From the NCBI RefSeq assembly GCF_039534165.1, contig NZ_BAAAUX010000032.1, positions 14,762 to 78,761 on the forward strand: a stretch of DNA of 64,000 nucleotides. The letters are read 5' to 3'. The notes under the pieces are model-generated. The model saw only the letters and a list, made by a program, of their open reading frames with translations. It searched no databases and was not told where the DNA came from. The translations under genes and the position numbers were made by a program. The DNA comes from Saccharopolyspora_D taberi. GTDB taxonomy: Bacteria; Actinomycetota; Actinomycetes; Mycobacteriales; Pseudonocardiaceae. This document shows positions 18,109-25,733 of the stretch, piece by piece (position 1 is the stretch's first letter; every line of letters begins with the position of its first letter).

Positions 18109-20835
18109 TCACTCCCCAGGGCCGACGAGCTCCCGAAGCCGGTCCAGCAACTCCTCCCGGCTGCGGGAGCCGAGCCGCTGCTTGATCCGGCCGATGTGGT
18201 GCTCGACGGTCTTCGCGGAGATGAACAGCCGCTTCCCGACCTGCTTGTACGTCAGCCCGGCCAGCACCAGTTGCGCGACCTCGCGTTCGCGGTCGCTGAG
18301 CAGGTCGCCGTCGACAGCGCGCGGTCGGGGCTGCTTGCCCTGCAAGGCCCGCGCGCACTCCAGCAGCGCGAGCATCGCCTTGCGGTCGGGCGTGTGCAAC
18401 GCAGCCTGACCAGCGAGCCGGGCGCCGTCCCACGCCAGGCCCGCAGCGTGCAGGCCGCGGGCGGCGCGCTCGGCTCCGTCGTGGTCGACGCGCCCGGCCA
18501 GGACCTCGAGCCAGGTGCGGGCACCTTCCGCCATCGCCGCCGACATCGGGTTGTGCTGCGCCAGCCGGTCGAGTTCAGCGGCGTGGCGGTTCGCGGTGTC
18601 GAGGTCTTCGAGGATCACCGCCGCCTGCAAGCACTTCCAGGACAACAGGGACGTCCACAGTGGAGGATCGCCCAGATCGGCCAGCAGCGCTCGTGCTTCG
18701 CGTAGGTGCGGCTGCACCCACTCCTGGTCGCGCAGGCGCGCCGTGGCCACGACCAGTTCTCCCAGCGGCAGCAGGGAGAACAGGTCCGGCGAGTGCTCGG
18801 CGACCGCTTGGCGGGCTTGGCCGCGCACGGCCGTCAGCGCCGTCATGTCGTTGTCGCGGTTGGCGATTCCGGCTTCGATGGCGGTCGCCAGCAGCCGGTC
18901 CCGCGCCGCTTCCGGATGCACGGCTTCGAGCTTCGTGCGGGCGCTGACAGTGTCCCCGCGCACCAGGTGCACGCACGCCGCGAGCAGCCGGTGCCGGTTG
19001 CTCAGCAGCGGTCCCCCGGTGCTCGACTCGATCGCCCGGGACAGCAGCGACTCCGCGACGTCCAGCTCTCCGCAGTGCAGGCCGACTATGGCCGCGATCG
19101 CCGCCGGCGTGTCCGGCAGCAGCGCCGTCCTGCCGACCGGGTCCGACAGCGACGCCGCCCGGACCAGCGTCGACAGCGCTGTGCTCGCCGCGCCCGTGAC
19201 CGATTCCCGCACGCCTTCGGCGAGCTTGACCGCCGCGCCCGACAGCGACGTCGGCGGTCCGGAATCGCGCGGGCCGCTCAGCACCCCGTCGGCGTCGGCG
19301 AGCCTGCCGGTGGCGATCAGCCCCACCGCCGCGCACGCCGTGTCGCCCGGCCACCGCAGGTGCGAGACCGACCAGTGGCACAGGTCGGCCGCCTGCGCGA
19401 GCAGACCGCGGTGCGCCAGGACCGTCGCGGCGACCTGCACGCCGAGGGCGCGATCGGGCGCCGTCTCGTCGACCACCACCTTGTCCGCCAGCCGCAACGC
19501 CTCGTCGAGTTCGCCGTTCGCCGCGGCGGCGCGAGCCTTGCGGGCAGCGACCTTTGACGCCGGGGCTCCTGCCGCGACCGCCGCGTCGAGCAGCCGCACC
19601 GCCAGCTCGGGGCACTCGCCCAGCGCCTCGTCCGCACCTTTCGCGAACGCCGCCGCCAACGTCTCCTCCGGCAGCAGCGCGACCTGGGCGTTGAGCAGCG
19701 GCCGGACCAGCGCCAGCACCGGACCGCCGCGCGCCAGCTGCGCCTCCACCAACCGCCGCACGATCCGCAGCCGGTGCTCCAGCGGCGTCAGCACCTGCGC
19801 GGCCTGCCGCACGATCGGCAGTGGCACGTCGTGGTCGTCGACCAGTCCGCTGGCCCGGATCGCCGCCAGGCCCTGCGCCGCGCTGCCCGGCTCCAGGTCC
19901 AGCAGGGACGCGAGCACGTCCGGATGCGGCGCCGCGCCCAGCGACATCGCGACCGCGCAGGCCCGGCCTGCCCGCCCGAGCTGGTCGAAGTCGTGGTGGA
20001 ACTGCTCCAGCGCCATCCGGGGCAGCTCGGGCAGGCCGAGCCGGTCCGGGTCGAGCGCGGTCAGGACCCGGTCGACGAACCGCGGGACACCGCCGGTCTG
20101 CGCGGTCAGCCAGTCCAGCCATTCCGGCGGTGCCGGGCGGGGCAGCCTGCGGGCGATGTCGTCGCGGCCGAGCCCCGACAGCAGCACCGGGGTGCCGAGC
20201 GCGCCGAGCAGTTCGCCGAGCGCGTGCGAGCGCGGGCCCGGCCGGTAGGTGACGATCACGCGCGCGCCCGGCTTCTCGGCGATCCCGCGCAGCAGGAAGA
20301 GCGTCGTGTCGTCGAGCCGGTCCACGTCGTCGATGAGCAGCACTTCGCCGGACGCGTCGCGCGGATTCGGTGCGGGCGAGCCAGCCGCGTCGCGGGAATC
20401 CCACGGCGCTGCGGCAGTCCCGGGTGGCGCGGTCCCGTGCGCAGCGGTCCCGGATGGTGGCGCGGCTGACCCGTGTGCGGCAGGCCCGGGTGACGGGACG
20501 GCCGTCCCATACGAGGCGGTCCCGGGTGGTGGAACGGCCGTCCCATGCGCGCCAGACCCATGCGAGGCCGTCCCATGCCCGCCAGACCCGTCCCCGCCAG
20601 CCCCATGCCCGCCAGACCCGTGCGCGGCCGGAGAGCCGACCGCGCGCCTGACCGGGATCCCGGCGGCCTGGTAGATCGCCGCGAGCTCGGCGAGCAGCGT
20701 GCTCTTGCCGTAGCCGCCCGCGCCCTGCACCCCGGCCTTGACCGGGGCTGCGGGGTCGGCAGCGACCGCCGCGCGCAGCTCCGCCGCGTACGTTCCGGCC
20801 GCCCACGCGGACCTCGTCGGGTGGTTCACGATCAT
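18109..20835 (-). CDS. iniR: IniR-like LuxR-family ATPase regulator
   Basis: Large signal-responsive regulator (908 residues) of the STAND/LuxR type. Walker A is GAGGYGKST (38-46) and Walker B is VLLIDDVD (165-172). A long helical-repeat middle follows, and a C-terminal LuxR HTH (about 845-900) has LSDREREVAQLVLAGLTYKQV and FISAKTVEHHIGRI. M. tuberculosis IniR, encoded beside iniBAC, has this design and activates that operon; the same context here supports the name. Residues 70-144 between Walker A and B are a Gly/His/Ala/Pro-rich low-complexity insertion. It lies 19 bp after the Hsp70-like gene and is probably in its operon. Confidence 0.8.
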   Translation of the reverse strand: MIVNHPTRSAWAAGTYAAELRAAVAADPAAPVKAGVQGAGGYGKSTLLAELAAIYQAAGIPVRRAVGSPAAHGSGGHGAGGDGSGGHGTASHGSGAHGTAVPPPGTASYGTAVPSPGPAAHGSAAPPSGTAAHGTAPPGTAAAPWDSRDAAGSPAPNPRDASGEVLLIDDVDRLDDTTLFLLRGIAEKPGARVIVTYRPGPRSHALGELLGALGTPVLLSGLGRDDIARRLPRPAPPEWLDWLTAQTGGVPRFVDRVLTALDPDRLGLPELPRMALEQFHHDFDQLGRAGRACAVAMSLGAAPHPDVLASLLDLEPGSAAQGLAAIRASGLVDDHDVPLPIVRQAAQVLTPLEHRLRIVRRLVEAQLARGGPVLALVRPLLNAQVALLPEETLAAAFAKGADEALGECPELAVRLLDAAVAAGAPASKVAARKARAAAANGELDEALRLADKVVVDETAPDRALGVQVAATVLAHRGLLAQAADLCHWSVSHLRWPGDTACAAVGLIATGRLADADGVLSGPRDSGPPTSLSGAAVKLAEGVRESVTGAASTALSTLVRAASLSDPVGRTALLPDTPAAIAAIVGLHCGELDVAESLLSRAIESSTGGPLLSNRHRLLAACVHLVRGDTVSARTKLEAVHPEAARDRLLATAIEAGIANRDNDMTALTAVRGQARQAVAEHSPDLFSLLPLGELVVATARLRDQEWVQPHLREARALLADLGDPPLWTSLLSWKCLQAAVILEDLDTANRHAAELDRLAQHNPMSAAMAEGARTWLEVLAGRVDHDGAERAARGLHAAGLAWDGARLAGQAALHTPDRKAMLALLECARALQGKQPRPRAVDGDLLSDREREVAQLVLAGLTYKQVGKRLFISAKTVEHHIGRIKQRLGSRSREELLDRLRELVGPGE
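20404..20628 (-). repeat. Low-complexity repeat inside the iniR-like gene
   Basis: About 225 bp encode repeats of the types AHGSGGHG, HGTAVPPPG and SYGTAVPSPG. They lie between the Walker A and Walker B motifs and keep the frame open. DNA-level units around GGGACGGCCGTCCCAT-like words recur. Such a tract inside a P-loop domain is unusual and probably forms a flexible surface loop produced by slippage. Confidence 0.75.
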
Positions 20836-20854
20836 CCTTCTCGCTGCCGCCGGT

Positions 20855-22231
20855 TCACCGCTGTTGCTGCTGGCCGACTCCGAAGCCGCTGAGCGGCCCG
20901 TTCTTGATCGGTCCCTGCACGAAGGTCAGCACCAGTCCTCCGATGATCAGCAGCGCGGCCACCGCCAGTTTGACGATCTTGATCGTGCGCTCCCGCCGTT
21001 CGTCCGGGGGCTCGATGTGCATCGGCTCGACCTCCACCGCGGGGCGCGGGGCGGCGGCCGGTTCCTCCTCGAACGGGTCGATCACGTCCGGGTCGTCGGC
21101 CTCGATGCGCATCAGCACGCTCGTCTCGGCCACCGACTCGGACTGGTCCGTCCCGGCCGACACCGCGCTGACCGCGGCGACCGCCGCGCCGGAGGCGGCC
21201 ACCAGCTCGGGCGCCGCGTCCACCAGCGGCTGGAGTTCCAGCCGCTCCTGGACGACCTGCTTGAGCAGCGGCGTCCGCGCCGCGCCGCCCGCGAGCACCA
21301 CCGCGTCCAGCTCGGCGGGCGTCAGGTTCGCCGACTGCACCGCCTGCAGGACCAGCTCCGGCACCCGCTCCAGGTGCGGCCGGGCCAGCTTCTCGTACCG
21401 GGCCCGGGAGACCGCGAAGTCCGTGTGCACCTTGGGCAGGTGGATCCGCAGCGTCGATCCGGGGTGGAACGACAGCGCCTCCCGGGTTTGGGCGCAGTCC
21501 GCGCGCAGGTGCGCGACCGCGGCGCGGACGTTGGGGTCGGAGACGTCCAGCCCGGGCAGCCCGCCGAGTTCGGCGCGCAGGTGCTCGAAGAGCGCGTCGT
21601 CGAGGTCCTGGCCGCTCGGGTGCGCCGAGGTCAGCGGCGGTCCGACGACCTCGAAGCCGGGCCGGCGCCTGCGCAGCACGGTCGCGTCGAACCCGCTGCC
21701 GCCGATGTTGCCGACCACCACCGAGCCGTCCTCGTCCACCCGCTGCTTGTCCGCGAAGTCCATGGCCACCGCGACCGGTTCGGGCAGCAGCGTGACGTCG
21801 GAGATGCCGAGCTGGGCCAGCGCCTGGTGCACGAGCCGGACGCGGTGCGGGCCCCACGCCGCGCTGTGCGCGAGGGCGATGTGGTCCGGCGGCTGGCCCT
21901 GGCGGTGCGCGACGGCGTCGGCGACCCACTCGACCATCGTCGCGACCAGGAACTGCGGCGCGACGAACTCGCTGCCGATCAGCAGCGGCGCATCGTCACC
22001 CACACGATCGATGAACCCGCGGGCGACCCACTGGTGGTGCGTGAGCGCCTGCCGCTGGGCGTGCTCACCCGCCAGGAACGAGCCGTCCTGGGCCCGGCAC
22101 AGCACCGTCGGCACCGTGGGCGTCCCGCCCAGCGGGACGGGGACGCCCGTCGTCCACCGGCTGCCCTCCCGCCGCGCGATGGCGGCCGAGGTCGCCGTGG
22201 CACCGAGATGGATCCCAAGGACGTACGGCAT
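20855..22231 (-). CDS. Hsp70-like actin-fold ATPase with C-terminal membrane anchor
   Basis: A 458-residue protein with an Hsp70-type nucleotide-binding domain. It has an N-terminal phosphate loop variant (LGIHLGATATSAAIA), VTLLPEPVAVAMDFA near 168, VVVGNIGGSGFDATVL (phosphate 2) near 192, and AVVLAGGAARTPLLKQVV near 318. There is no substrate-binding domain. Instead comes an acidic linker (about 375-415), a basic patch and one transmembrane helix (IKIVKLAVAALLIIGGLVL, about 425-445). The phosphate loop has His and Ala in place of the usual Asp and Thr, so ATP turnover may be altered. It is divergent from iniB and upstream of the iniR-like gene, suggesting a part in the same envelope-stress system. 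Confidence 0.82.
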   Translation of the reverse strand: MPYVLGIHLGATATSAAIARREGSRWTTGVPVPLGGTPTVPTVLCRAQDGSFLAGEHAQRQALTHHQWVARGFIDRVGDDAPLLIGSEFVAPQFLVATMVEWVADAVAHRQGQPPDHIALAHSAAWGPHRVRLVHQALAQLGISDVTLLPEPVAVAMDFADKQRVDEDGSVVVGNIGGSGFDATVLRRRRPGFEVVGPPLTSAHPSGQDLDDALFEHLRAELGGLPGLDVSDPNVRAAVAHLRADCAQTREALSFHPGSTLRIHLPKVHTDFAVSRARYEKLARPHLERVPELVLQAVQSANLTPAELDAVVLAGGAARTPLLKQVVQERLELQPLVDAAPELVAASGAAVAAVSAVSAGTDQSESVAETSVLMRIEADDPDVIDPFEEEPAAAPRPAVEVEPMHIEPPDERRERTIKIVKLAVAALLIIGGLVLTFVQGPIKNGPLSGFGVGQQQQR

Positions 22232-22517
22232 GCATTCCCTTCGGCTGTCGTCCTTCGGCCTTCCGGCTCAGTGCGGCCGGCGGTCTCGGGGACGAGCACA
22301 ACTTAACGCGGCTTGATTACAGAGTGGTACCGGATGTTGCCATCCATCCCCTAACGGGTCACTAGGGCGACCCCCTAATAGGGACGGGGTTAACTAGGAG
22401 TCGGACCCGATGCCCCGGGGGCCCCGGGGGCCATAGCGTGATCAACGGCAGTGAGGGAACGGCGTACCTCACTCGGCCGTCCGCAACCGAGTCCGCTGAG
22501 CACGTCAGGAGATCGAC
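22232..22517. promoter_or_regulatory. Divergent promoter region of iniB and the Hsp70-like gene
   Basis: This 286-bp spacer is rich in CCCTA/TAGGG words. CCCCTAACGGGT is at 22348-22359, and CCCTAATAGGG, a perfect 11-bp palindrome, is at 22373-22383, with another TAGGG between them. CCCCTAACGGGT recurs exactly at 23875-23886 before iniA. A GGGGGCCCCGGGGG run follows near 22417. The symmetry and recurrence suggest binding sites for the IniR-like activator; binding is not shown. Confidence 0.55.
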
Positions 22518-23753
22518 ATGCCGCACTCTCAGCAGGAAGGTCGCGCCGACATCCCGACCACCGATCCCGGGACGCACCCGGAGGGCGGCCAGCCGACGTT
22601 GCACGAGTTCCTGACCAGGCTCGTCACCGACCCGGCTGCCCGGTCCGCCTTCGACGCCGATCCGCACGCCACGTTGGATCAGGCTGGGCTCGGGGGCATG
22701 ACCGCGACGGACGTGCTGCAAGCCACGTCGCTGGTTCTCGACTACGCACCGGTCGAGGTCGTGCAGGAGTACGACCGCTCACTCCAGAGCAGCGTCGAGA
22801 AGTTCGCTGCGAGCAACCAGTACGTCGCGATCAACCAACTGCATCCCGCACATCCATTCGAGCAGGAAGAACACACCATGCTGCAGAACTCCACCCCGCA
22901 GGTCCCCGACTTCTCCGAGGACGTCGACGCCCAGCTGCCCGCCCCGGCCCCGGCTCCGGCGCCGGCCCCCGCGCAGGGTGGCGACGTGAACGTCGACATC
23001 GAGCAGAACGACTCGCACAACCTGATCAGCGTGCACCACATCGCCAGCGACAACAACATCGGCAACATCGCCGCCGTTGGCAACGTCGTCGGTGACACCA
23101 CCGAGACCGTGGTCGGCACCGTGGGCGACGTGGCGTACGGCTCGGTCACCCAGGTCACCAACACCGTCGACAACAGCGTCAACGTCGGTGGCGACCTGGT
23201 CGCGGGCGTCGGCAACACCGTCGGCGGTGGCGACGTCAACATCCTGCCGGTCAACGACGTCACCAACGTGGTGGGCGACGTGACCAACGTTGCCGGTGAC
23301 GTCACCGGTGGCGACGTGAACAACGTGGTCGGCGACGTGACCAGCCTGAACGTCGGCGGCGTCGTGGGCGACGTGACCGCCGTGGCCGGCGGCCTGCCGG
23401 TCGTGGGCGACGCGACCGGTGCGATCTCCGACCCGACCGCGCTGCCGGTCGTCGGCGACGTGGCCGGCCAGCTGCCGGTCGACGACGTGACCTCCGCGCT
23501 CCCGGTCGACGACGTGGCTTCGTCGCTGCCGGTCGGCGAGGTCGCCGAGGCCCTGCCGGTCGACGACGTGACCTCCGCGCTGCCGGTCGACGCCCTGCCG
23601 GTCGACGACGCCACCGCGGCCCTGCCGGTCGGCGAGCTGACCTCCGGTCTGCCCGCCCCGAGCGAGCTGCCGGTCGTCGGCGACATCGCCGGCGGTGCCG
23701 TCGAGCAGATCGCGGGCGAGGCCACCTCGGCGCTGCCCGAGGGCCTGCTCTGA
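22518..23753 (+). CDS. iniB: IniB-like repetitive protein
   Basis: A 411-residue protein with an IniB-type N-terminal domain (about 25-95: LHEFLTRLVTDPAARSAF, then a helical VVQEYDRSL segment), an Ala-Pro linker (about 141-152) and a long acidic repeat region to the end. The repeats are of two kinds: Asn/Gly/Val-rich (NVVGDVTNVAGDV, about 180-300) and LPVDDVTSALPVDDVASS-like (about 305-400). No signal peptide is evident, so how it would reach the envelope is unclear. In mycobacteria iniB leads an operon induced by cell-wall inhibitors. A strong hairpin separates it from iniA. Confidence 0.8.
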   Translation: MPHSQQEGRADIPTTDPGTHPEGGQPTLHEFLTRLVTDPAARSAFDADPHATLDQAGLGGMTATDVLQATSLVLDYAPVEVVQEYDRSLQSSVEKFAASNQYVAINQLHPAHPFEQEEHTMLQNSTPQVPDFSEDVDAQLPAPAPAPAPAPAQGGDVNVDIEQNDSHNLISVHHIASDNNIGNIAAVGNVVGDTTETVVGTVGDVAYGSVTQVTNTVDNSVNVGGDLVAGVGNTVGGGDVNILPVNDVTNVVGDVTNVAGDVTGGDVNNVVGDVTSLNVGGVVGDVTAVAGGLPVVGDATGAISDPTALPVVGDVAGQLPVDDVTSALPVDDVASSLPVGEVAEALPVDDVTSALPVDALPVDDATAALPVGELTSGLPAPSELPVVGDIAGGAVEQIAGEATSALPEGLL

Positions 23754-23771
23754 ATCCAGGCTTGATGCCGG

Positions 23772-23809
23772 AAATGCCGGGTCCGCGATCGCACGCGGAC
23801 CCGGCATTT
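23772..23809 (+). terminator. Strong hairpin between iniB and iniA
   Basis: AAATGCCGGGTCCGCG (23772-23787) and its exact inverse complement (23794-23809) form a perfect 16-bp stem with a 6-nt loop, 18 bp after the iniB stop. There is no long T run after it. It could terminate or attenuate transcription, leaving more iniB than iniA message, or protect the iniB mRNA end. Confidence 0.7.
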
Positions 23810-23874
23810 CGCTGAAATGTCCGATCGGTGGGATTGGTCGCTCTCGTAACACACACCGATCACTGTGCGATTTC

Positions 23875-23886
23875 CCCCTAACGGGT
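23875..23886 (+). promoter_or_regulatory. Second copy of the CCCCTAACGGGT motif, upstream of iniA
   Basis: This 12-bp word is identical to that at 22348-22359 upstream of iniB. It lies about 36 bp before the preferred iniA start (GTG 23922) and after the iniB-iniA hairpin, so it may mark a separate iniA promoter under the same regulator. If iniA instead starts at GTG 23865, the word would be inside the gene. Confidence 0.5.
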
Positions 23887-23921
23887 TTATCTCTCCGGCC
23901 CAGCACGCCACAATCGACGCC

Positions 23922-25733
23922 GTGATCGAGACGGCGCTGGTGGAACTGATCGATCGCGCGACCGCGGAATGTGCCGAGCAGCGACGCGCTGATCTGCACA
24001 ACCGGCTGCGGCAGATCCGCACCCGGGTGCTCGACCCCGCCCAGCTCGTGCTGGTCGTGGGGGAGTCCAAGCAGGGCAAGAGCGAGCTGGTCAACGCGAT
24101 CGTCAACGCACCCGTGTGCGCCTCGGGCGAGGACGTGCGGACGGTGGTGCCGACGCTGGTCCGGCACGCCGACGAGCCGACCGCGATGCTCGTCGAGCAC
24201 GGTCCGGCCAACGGCCCGGCGGCGCTGGAGCGGCATCCGGTGCCGATCGAGCACATCCGGGAGCAGATCGACCGCGCGGTCGAGCTCGGCCGCCCGCTGA
24301 CCCGCGGCGAGGTCGGACTGCCGCGCGCGGTCCTCGAAGGCGGTCTGGTGCTGATGGACACCCCCGGGGTGGGCAGCGTGTCCTCCGGGCTCACCGCGAC
24401 CACGCTCGCCGTCGCCGCCGAGGCCGACGCGCTGCTGATGGTCTCCGACGCGACCCAGGAGCTGACCACCAGCGAGCTGTCGTTCCTCAAGCAGGTCACC
24501 GCGCTGTGCCCGAACGTGGCGGTGGTGCAGCCCAAGATCGACGTGACCCCGCACTGGCGCAAGGTCATGGAGGTCAACCGCAAGCACCTGGCCAACGCCG
24601 GGGTCACCACCAAGATCTTCCCGGTCTCCTCGGTGGTTCGGATGCGCGCGATGCAGGGCAAGGACAGCGGGCTCAACGCCGAGTCCGGCTTCCCGGCGCT
24701 GATCGAGTACCTGCGCACCGAGATGGCGGGCCAGCACGAGCAGCTCACCCGGCGGCTGGTCGCGCACAACGTCGCCGAGGCGGTCAGCCAGCTCACCACG
24801 ACACTGCGTGCCGAGCTCGCGGCGCAGAACCCGCGCACCGCGGCCGAGACGCTGGTCGAGCTGGAGACCGCGCAGCGGCGGGCCGAGGACCTGCGCCGGA
24901 TGTCCAGCCGGTGGCAGAAGACGCTGTCGGACGGCATCTCCGAGCTGTTCGCCGACATCGAGTTCGACTTCCGCGAACGCAGCTGGGCGGTGCTGCACCA
25001 GGTCAACGAGACCTTCGACGAGGCGGACCCGAAGGAGGTCTGGGACGAGTTCGTCGACTGGCTCACCGACCGGCTCACCGAGGCCATCACCGAAACGTTC
25101 CAGTGGCTGGAGCTTCGCCGCGAACGGCTGGCCGAGCAGGTCGCCGACCAGCTGCGCCGCGAGCACGGCGACTCGGTCCCCGACATCGAGCGCCTGCGCG
25201 CGCCGAACCCGCTGGACGACGTGCCCGCGCTGAAACCGCCGAAGAGCGCGGACTACCCGGGCATGGACCAGGTGCTGACGAGCCTGCGCGGTTCCTACGG
25301 CGGCGTGCTGATGTTCGGCCTGATCACCACGATGGCCGGGCTGCCGCTGATGAACGTGGTGTCGATCTCGGCGGGTCTGCTGCTGGGCAGCAAGAGCCTC
25401 AAGGAGGAGAAGGACTCGCGGTTGCGGCGCAGGCAGACCGAGGCGAGGGCGTCGGTGCAGCGCTACGTCGAGCACGTGGTGTTCCAGGTGAACAAGGAGG
25501 CCAAGGACGCCATCCGCGCGGCGCACCGGGCGCTGCACCACCACTTCACCCGGATCACCGAGGAGGCCCAGATGGACGTCAGCCGGGCCATCCAGGACAT
25601 CAAGCGCTCCGCGGAGCGCAGCGCGGTCGATCGGGACGCCCGCGCCAGGGAGATCAAGAAGAAGCTGGAGGAGCTGGCGGTCCTGCGCCAGCGGGTGGGA
25701 TTGCTGACCCAGAACCGGATCACCGCCGCATGA
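23922..25733 (+). CDS. iniA: IniA-like bacterial dynamin GTPase
   Basis: Dynamin-family membrane GTPase; mycobacterial IniA is known to tubulate and cut membranes. The G1 loop is GESKQGKS (47-54 from GTG 23922), G3 is MDTPGVGS near 140, and G4 is degenerate (VQPKID). Long helices follow, then a hydrophobic membrane-inserting segment (VLMFGLITTMAGLPLMNVVS, about 447-466) and a basic helical C-terminus. GTG 23865 would add 19 residues but overlaps a probable promoter motif, so I prefer GTG 23922; neither has a clear ribosome binding site. The stop overlaps iniC (ATGA). Confidence 0.85.
   Translation: MIETALVELIDRATAECAEQRRADLHNRLRQIRTRVLDPAQLVLVVGESKQGKSELVNAIVNAPVCASGEDVRTVVPTLVRHADEPTAMLVEHGPANGPAALERHPVPIEHIREQIDRAVELGRPLTRGEVGLPRAVLEGGLVLMDTPGVGSVSSGLTATTLAVAAEADALLMVSDATQELTTSELSFLKQVTALCPNVAVVQPKIDVTPHWRKVMEVNRKHLANAGVTTKIFPVSSVVRMRAMQGKDSGLNAESGFPALIEYLRTEMAGQHEQLTRRLVAHNVAEAVSQLTTTLRAELAAQNPRTAAETLVELETAQRRAEDLRRMSSRWQKTLSDGISELFADIEFDFRERSWAVLHQVNETFDEADPKEVWDEFVDWLTDRLTEAITETFQWLELRRERLAEQVADQLRREHGDSVPDIERLRAPNPLDDVPALKPPKSADYPGMDQVLTSLRGSYGGVLMFGLITTMAGLPLMNVVSISAGLLLGSKSLKEEKDSRLRRRQTEARASVQRYVEHVVFQVNKEAKDAIRAAHRALHHHFTRITEEAQMDVSRAIQDIKRSAERSAVDRDARAREIKKKLEELAVLRQRVGLLTQNRITAA

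Noticed and set aside
24116..25729. 5' extension of the iniC frame over iniA
   Set aside because: The extension is an out-of-frame reading of iniA, rich in Arg/Gly/Ala. The iniC protein starts at ATG 25730 with a clear GTPase N-terminus.
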